Positions 15,638 through 18,390 of a DNA stretch of 18,390 nucleotides are shown piece by piece. The stretch comes from Bryobacterales bacterium (GTDB lineage Bacteria > Acidobacteriota > Terriglobia > Bryobacterales > Bryobacteraceae), in NCBI GenBank assembly GCA_003132905.1, contig PKZC01000274.1, positions 1 to 18,390 on the forward strand. Reading direction: 5' to 3'. The notes under the pieces were generated by a model that was not told the DNA's origin, did not search any database, and saw only the letters and a program-made list of their open reading frames with translations. The position numbers were made by a program, and so were the translations under genes. Numbering within the stretch: the first letter of the stretch is position 1; each line of letters opens with the position of its first letter.

Positions 15638-16270
15638 GTGCTGCCTGACTTCACGGCCGAAGGAGATTTGCCGGTTGGCGTGCACATTGCCGAGTGGAAG
15701 GAGTTCGCGTCTCGCTTCGGGACTTCTTCGCCAAGGCGCCTGTGGCTGCTTGGCCGTCTTCAGGCCGTGCTCGCAATTGCCTTAAGCACACGAAAACTCC
15801 GCCGCGTTTTCGTCTGGGGTAGCTTTGTTACTACCAAAGCTTCACCCAAGGACATTGACCTTCTCCTCCTACTGGACGACGACTTCGAGGTAGAGCATAT
15901 ACCGTCGGCGGCGCAGTGCGTCTTCGACTCAGTTCGCGCGAAACTACTGTTCGAATCGGATGTGTTCTGGGCACGCGCTTCCATCGGTAAAGAAGCCTTG
16001 GACTTGTGGCTGGATACGTTACCAATTTTCCAGAGGCTTGCGAAAACGCGGTATCGTGGAATTGGAGCCGCAGTGATACAGACCGACGACCAGATGCTAA
16101 TCGCTCAGCAATGCGTCGCTAACCTTAGAACGGTCCTACTGGAGGCTCGCAAGGTTCATTCCCCTCAAGACTACTCGCGCCTCGCCGAACCAATTCTTCT
16201 CGAAATACAGCAGCGGGAGCAGGAGATTCTTGAATATTTGAGCGGTGTGGAACAACGGGTGGCCAGCTAG
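15638..16270 (+). CDS. Nucleotidyltransferase-like protein (DUF6932-like) with C-terminal helical extension
   Basis: A 210-residue protein. The opening LPDFTAEGDLPVGVHIAEWKEFASRFG and the core VFVWGSFVTTKASPKDIDLLLLL are those of the DUF6932-like nucleotidyltransferase fold. GS at 61-62 and the aspartates D72 and D74 form the GSx(n)DxD site, so catalytic potential is retained. The LPIFQRLAKTRYRGIGAAVIQ stretch (128-148) matches the usual end of that family. Residues from about 149 onward (MLIAQQCVANLR...RLAEPILLEIQQREQEILEYLSG) are helical and resemble, from memory, short proteins often encoded beside such genes, so this may be a fusion. A toxin-antitoxin or nucleotide-transfer role is possible but unproven. 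The start is GTG at 15638, directly after the previous TGA and exactly at the family's usual N-terminus. Confidence 0.72.
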   Translation: MLPDFTAEGDLPVGVHIAEWKEFASRFGTSSPRRLWLLGRLQAVLAIALSTRKLRRVFVWGSFVTTKASPKDIDLLLLLDDDFEVEHIPSAAQCVFDSVRAKLLFESDVFWARASIGKEALDLWLDTLPIFQRLAKTRYRGIGAAVIQTDDQMLIAQQCVANLRTVLLEARKVHSPQDYSRLAEPILLEIQQREQEILEYLSGVEQRVAS

Positions 16271-16316
16271 CCGACGTTCCGGATCTGGCCGGCGTGACGG
16301 AACTCCTCCGCGCACC

Positions 16317-17147
16317 TCAGTGCGTCATCGCGTACACAATATAGTTCACCCCAATCCGAATCCCCAGAGCGGAATATTTCTCCGGATATTTCGGATTGTC
16401 GGCGTGCTCCCACGAATCGCCCAGATCCATGTCGTGGCAGATGGCCACCATAATCCGGCCCTTGTCATCGAAGATGCCGCGCCAATGCGGCACATAACCG
16501 TCCTTCTCCGGGATGCGGTTCGTATAGAGCACCTGTTCACCCGGCACCTGGTAGCGATCGTCGAGATCAAAAATGGTATGGAAGATCGCGCTGCCATTCT
16601 CAATATCCACGATGGGACGATCCGGAAATACGCGGCTCATGCCGGAGATGAATATGTTCCATTCGTCGCTGCCGTGAAAATCGTCGCACATGAAGAAGCC
16701 GCCCCGCGCCAGGTAGTCGCGGAATTGGTCCGCCTGATCGTCCGGCAGCTTCCAATGTCCCACCTCAACGCCGTATAAAACGGGCCAATTATAAACGTCG
16801 TCGGTGTGGTCGAATTCGGTGACTTGCTCGGCCAAGCGTGTGTCGATGCGAGTCAGACGCCGGACGGCCGCCATCAGATGGCGATCCGAGCGTGGGTAAT
16901 CCATGGTCCAGTAACCGGGAAACTCGCGGCCGTCGCGCATTTGGAGACGGCGTTGTGGATAGCCGTAGATATCGGGGTAGCGGAGCCGCGCGCGGACCCA
17001 TTCCGTTTTAGTGTTGAAGTCGGGCGGGATCGGGAAATTTTCGTACTCGATGGCCGGATATTCTTTGAACGCGCGTTGCGCATGGAGGACGCCCCATGCC
17101 GAAACCAATCCAAAGAAGCCAACCGCGAGTGCGGTACGGGGACGCAT
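16317..17147 (-). CDS. Secreted DUF4159-domain protein
   Basis: A 276-residue exported protein. The signal peptide is MRPRTALAVGFFGLVSAWGVLHA-Q. The remainder is a DUF4159 domain: FPIPPDFNTKTEWVRARLRYP, YWTMDYPRSDRHLMAAVRRLTRI, the glutamine-amidotransferase-like core GVEVGHWKLPDDQ and LARGGFFMCDDFHGSDEW, and the C-terminal part with CHDMDLGDSWEHAD and YPEKYSALGIRIGVNYIVYAMTH. The function of the family is unknown; such genes often sit in aerotolerance-like (MoxR/BatA) clusters, none of which is seen here. I start at the ATG at 17147 rather than the TTG at 17153, because a weak AGAG lies 8 bases upstream of it. It follows the TonB_C gene on the same strand with a 45-base gap, so it may be co-transcribed. 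Confidence 0.9.
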   Translation of the reverse strand: MRPRTALAVGFFGLVSAWGVLHAQRAFKEYPAIEYENFPIPPDFNTKTEWVRARLRYPDIYGYPQRRLQMRDGREFPGYWTMDYPRSDRHLMAAVRRLTRIDTRLAEQVTEFDHTDDVYNWPVLYGVEVGHWKLPDDQADQFRDYLARGGFFMCDDFHGSDEWNIFISGMSRVFPDRPIVDIENGSAIFHTIFDLDDRYQVPGEQVLYTNRIPEKDGYVPHWRGIFDDKGRIMVAICHDMDLGDSWEHADNPKYPEKYSALGIRIGVNYIVYAMTH

Positions 17148-17192
17148 ATACAACGCTCTTCGTTGGTTTCAGAATAACACAGGGATACTGTA

Positions 17193-18390
17193 CTAGCGGC
17201 TCAAGGTGTAGGCGACATCGATCCGGGTTACCACCTCCACCGGACTTCCGTTCAGCAGAGTCGGTTTGTACACCCATTGACGAACCGCATCGCGCGCGGA
17301 TTCGTAAAGTGCTAAGGGGCCGCTCGCTAAAGTCAGAGTGCCGATCTTGCCGTCCTTGCCAATAGTAGCTGTGAATTCCACTGTCCCCTGGATAAGCCTG
17401 GACCGCGCCTCTGCCGGATATGCGGGCTGAACCTTTTTGATTAGGTTCGCGGCTTGCACGTTGCCGCCGACCCGGATCCTCAGTGGCTGGTTGCCAGAAG
17501 AGCCTTCTGGTAGTGCACCCGACGGGTCGCAGGAAGTTGTGGTGGCCGGTTGGACTTGTTTAGCCTTATTGAGCAGCGCCTCGCAGAACTCCGCGTAACC
17601 ACCGGGCAGGTGCCCAGCTTTGGCCAACGACTTTCCTGCGATGGCGACGGTGGCCAGTCCCGCCATAAGGAGAGATGCGTCGTTAGTGGACATCAAGGAG
17701 CTCCGCGCCTTCTGGGCGAACGGGGTCTCAGGCATGTTTTCAGCAGCCGAGGCCGGGAGTCCTCGTTCAAAATCCAACCCCGTCACCCCAAGCGCGGCCA
17801 TCCCAAGGTTCTCGCCGAGCCAAGAAGCCGGATTCGCATTCTTGTTTATGGACATCCGTAACTCCAAGGACTTTTCGGGGTCCGCGATTTTCAAAAAATC
17901 CGCCGCATGCCCGATCATTTCGGCATCCTCTCGATTGGAAGACGCCTGCTGAAGCCAAAGTCCGCGAACCTGCGCATAGCCGGACGGATCTTCAAGCGGT
18001 CCTCCCTGCGCGTTGATGTGCAGCAGTGGGCTGGCCCAAAGAACAGACTCCGGAGCGTTTTGCACCAGCCACACGATTTGTTCCAACCTAGCCTTGCGTA
18101 GTTCCTCAGTTTTTGCGAGCTTCGCGTTTGCCCAGTATGCGAGCAACGTTGCGCGCGCATTGATATTTTCCGGAGCGGCCGCCAGACTTTTCAGTACTTC
18201 AGCCGCTCCCGCCGCATCCAGCTCCGCACCAGACTTTATCGCATCGTTCAGCTCTTTCGAAAATAAAAAAGAGGGGTTGCGGCCATATTGACCGTACGAG
18301 CGTTCAACATCGGGATTGATTGTCCGGCGCACGGGAACTTTGATTACCAAGCCGAACGCGGCTGGGCGGCCGTCTTTCTTGCCCGGCTGA
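17193..18390 (-). CDS. TonB C-terminal-domain protein, 5' end beyond the window
   Basis: The frame is open to the window edge, so at least 398 residues are present and the true start is outside; a TTG at 18350 is probably not the start. The last ~95 residues are a TonB C-terminal domain: RVGGNVQAANLIKKVQPAYP, then ARSRLIQGTVEFTATIGKDGKIGTLTLASG, then DAVRQWVYKPTLLNGSPVEVVTRIDVAYTL. The first visible residues, QPGKKDGRPAAFGLVIKVPVRR, look like the end of another such domain, so the protein may have two. The middle ~250 residues are helical and repeat-like (ENINARATLLAYWANAKLAKTEELRKARLEQ), resembling TPR/Sel1-type helices, with three cysteines or fewer. It could sit in the periplasm and contact outer-membrane receptors or the cell wall. 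No membrane anchor is visible in this part. Confidence 0.85.
   Translation of the reverse strand, partial: QPGKKDGRPAAFGLVIKVPVRRTINPDVERSYGQYGRNPSFLFSKELNDAIKSGAELDAAGAAEVLKSLAAAPENINARATLLAYWANAKLAKTEELRKARLEQIVWLVQNAPESVLWASPLLHINAQGGPLEDPSGYAQVRGLWLQQASSNREDAEMIGHAADFLKIADPEKSLELRMSINKNANPASWLGENLGMAALGVTGLDFERGLPASAAENMPETPFAQKARSSLMSTNDASLLMAGLATVAIAGKSLAKAGHLPGGYAEFCEALLNKAKQVQPATTTSCDPSGALPEGSSGNQPLRIRVGGNVQAANLIKKVQPAYPAEARSRLIQGTVEFTATIGKDGKIGTLTLASGPLALYESARDAVRQWVYKPTLLNGSPVEVVTRIDVAYTLSR

Noticed and set aside
16276..16303. Inverted repeat GTTCCG/CGGAAC between the converging nucleotidyltransferase and DUF4159 genes
   Set aside because: The loop is 16 bases and no T-run follows on either strand, so it is too weak to call a terminator.

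Overview
The window most resembles a soil acidobacterium of the Bryobacteraceae/Solibacter type. This is an inference from gene content, not from a marker gene. The signs are a DUF4159 protein, a TonB C-terminal-domain protein with the RVGGNV-type lead-in, a cluster of large secreted proteins built on a cysteine-paired domain of the kind expanded in Solibacter-like genomes, fairly high GC, and frequent TTG/GTG starts. There are no RNA genes, CRISPR arrays, insertion sequences or phage genes.

Left part (150-3118, + strand): three overlapping genes encode a soluble two-component module. They are a PAS histidine kinase, a single-domain Rcp1-like response regulator, and a receiver-histidine kinase. 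None has a DNA-binding output domain, so the output partner lies elsewhere. The third gene meets the next gene tail to tail and shares its stop region.

Middle (3115-9512, - strand): a three-gene operon of secreted paralogs, transcribed leftward from a promoter near 9520-9547. The first gene carries only a ~440-residue domain with six conserved cysteines. The next two carry the same domain behind a six-blade Kelch propeller. The genes are translationally coupled (TGATG junction; Shine-Dalgarno overlapping a stop). The domain is unnamed as far as I can tell and is the best candidate here for something undescribed.

9674-12869: a diguanylate-cyclase-like protein on the + strand whose GGDEF signature has decayed to SPCAF. 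Facing it is a - strand pair: a cytidylate-kinase-like P-loop protein followed by a DHA2 (EmrB/QacA-type) 14-TM efflux permease.

12984-14113: an SRPBCC/AHSA1 protein and an ArsR-type repressor in an overlapping operon. Two copies of the operator TGCAAC-N6-GTTGCA cover the -35 and the start of transcription. Just downstream is a frameshifted, internally deleted remnant of a second SRPBCC gene.

14155-18390: a secreted SMP-30/gluconolactonase-like propeller protein, a small hypothetical ORF abutting a nucleotidyltransferase-like (DUF6932-like) gene, then on the - strand a secreted DUF4159 protein. Upstream of that is a TonB_C protein whose reading frame runs off the right edge. Several starts differ from the longest ORF; each is justified in its entry.
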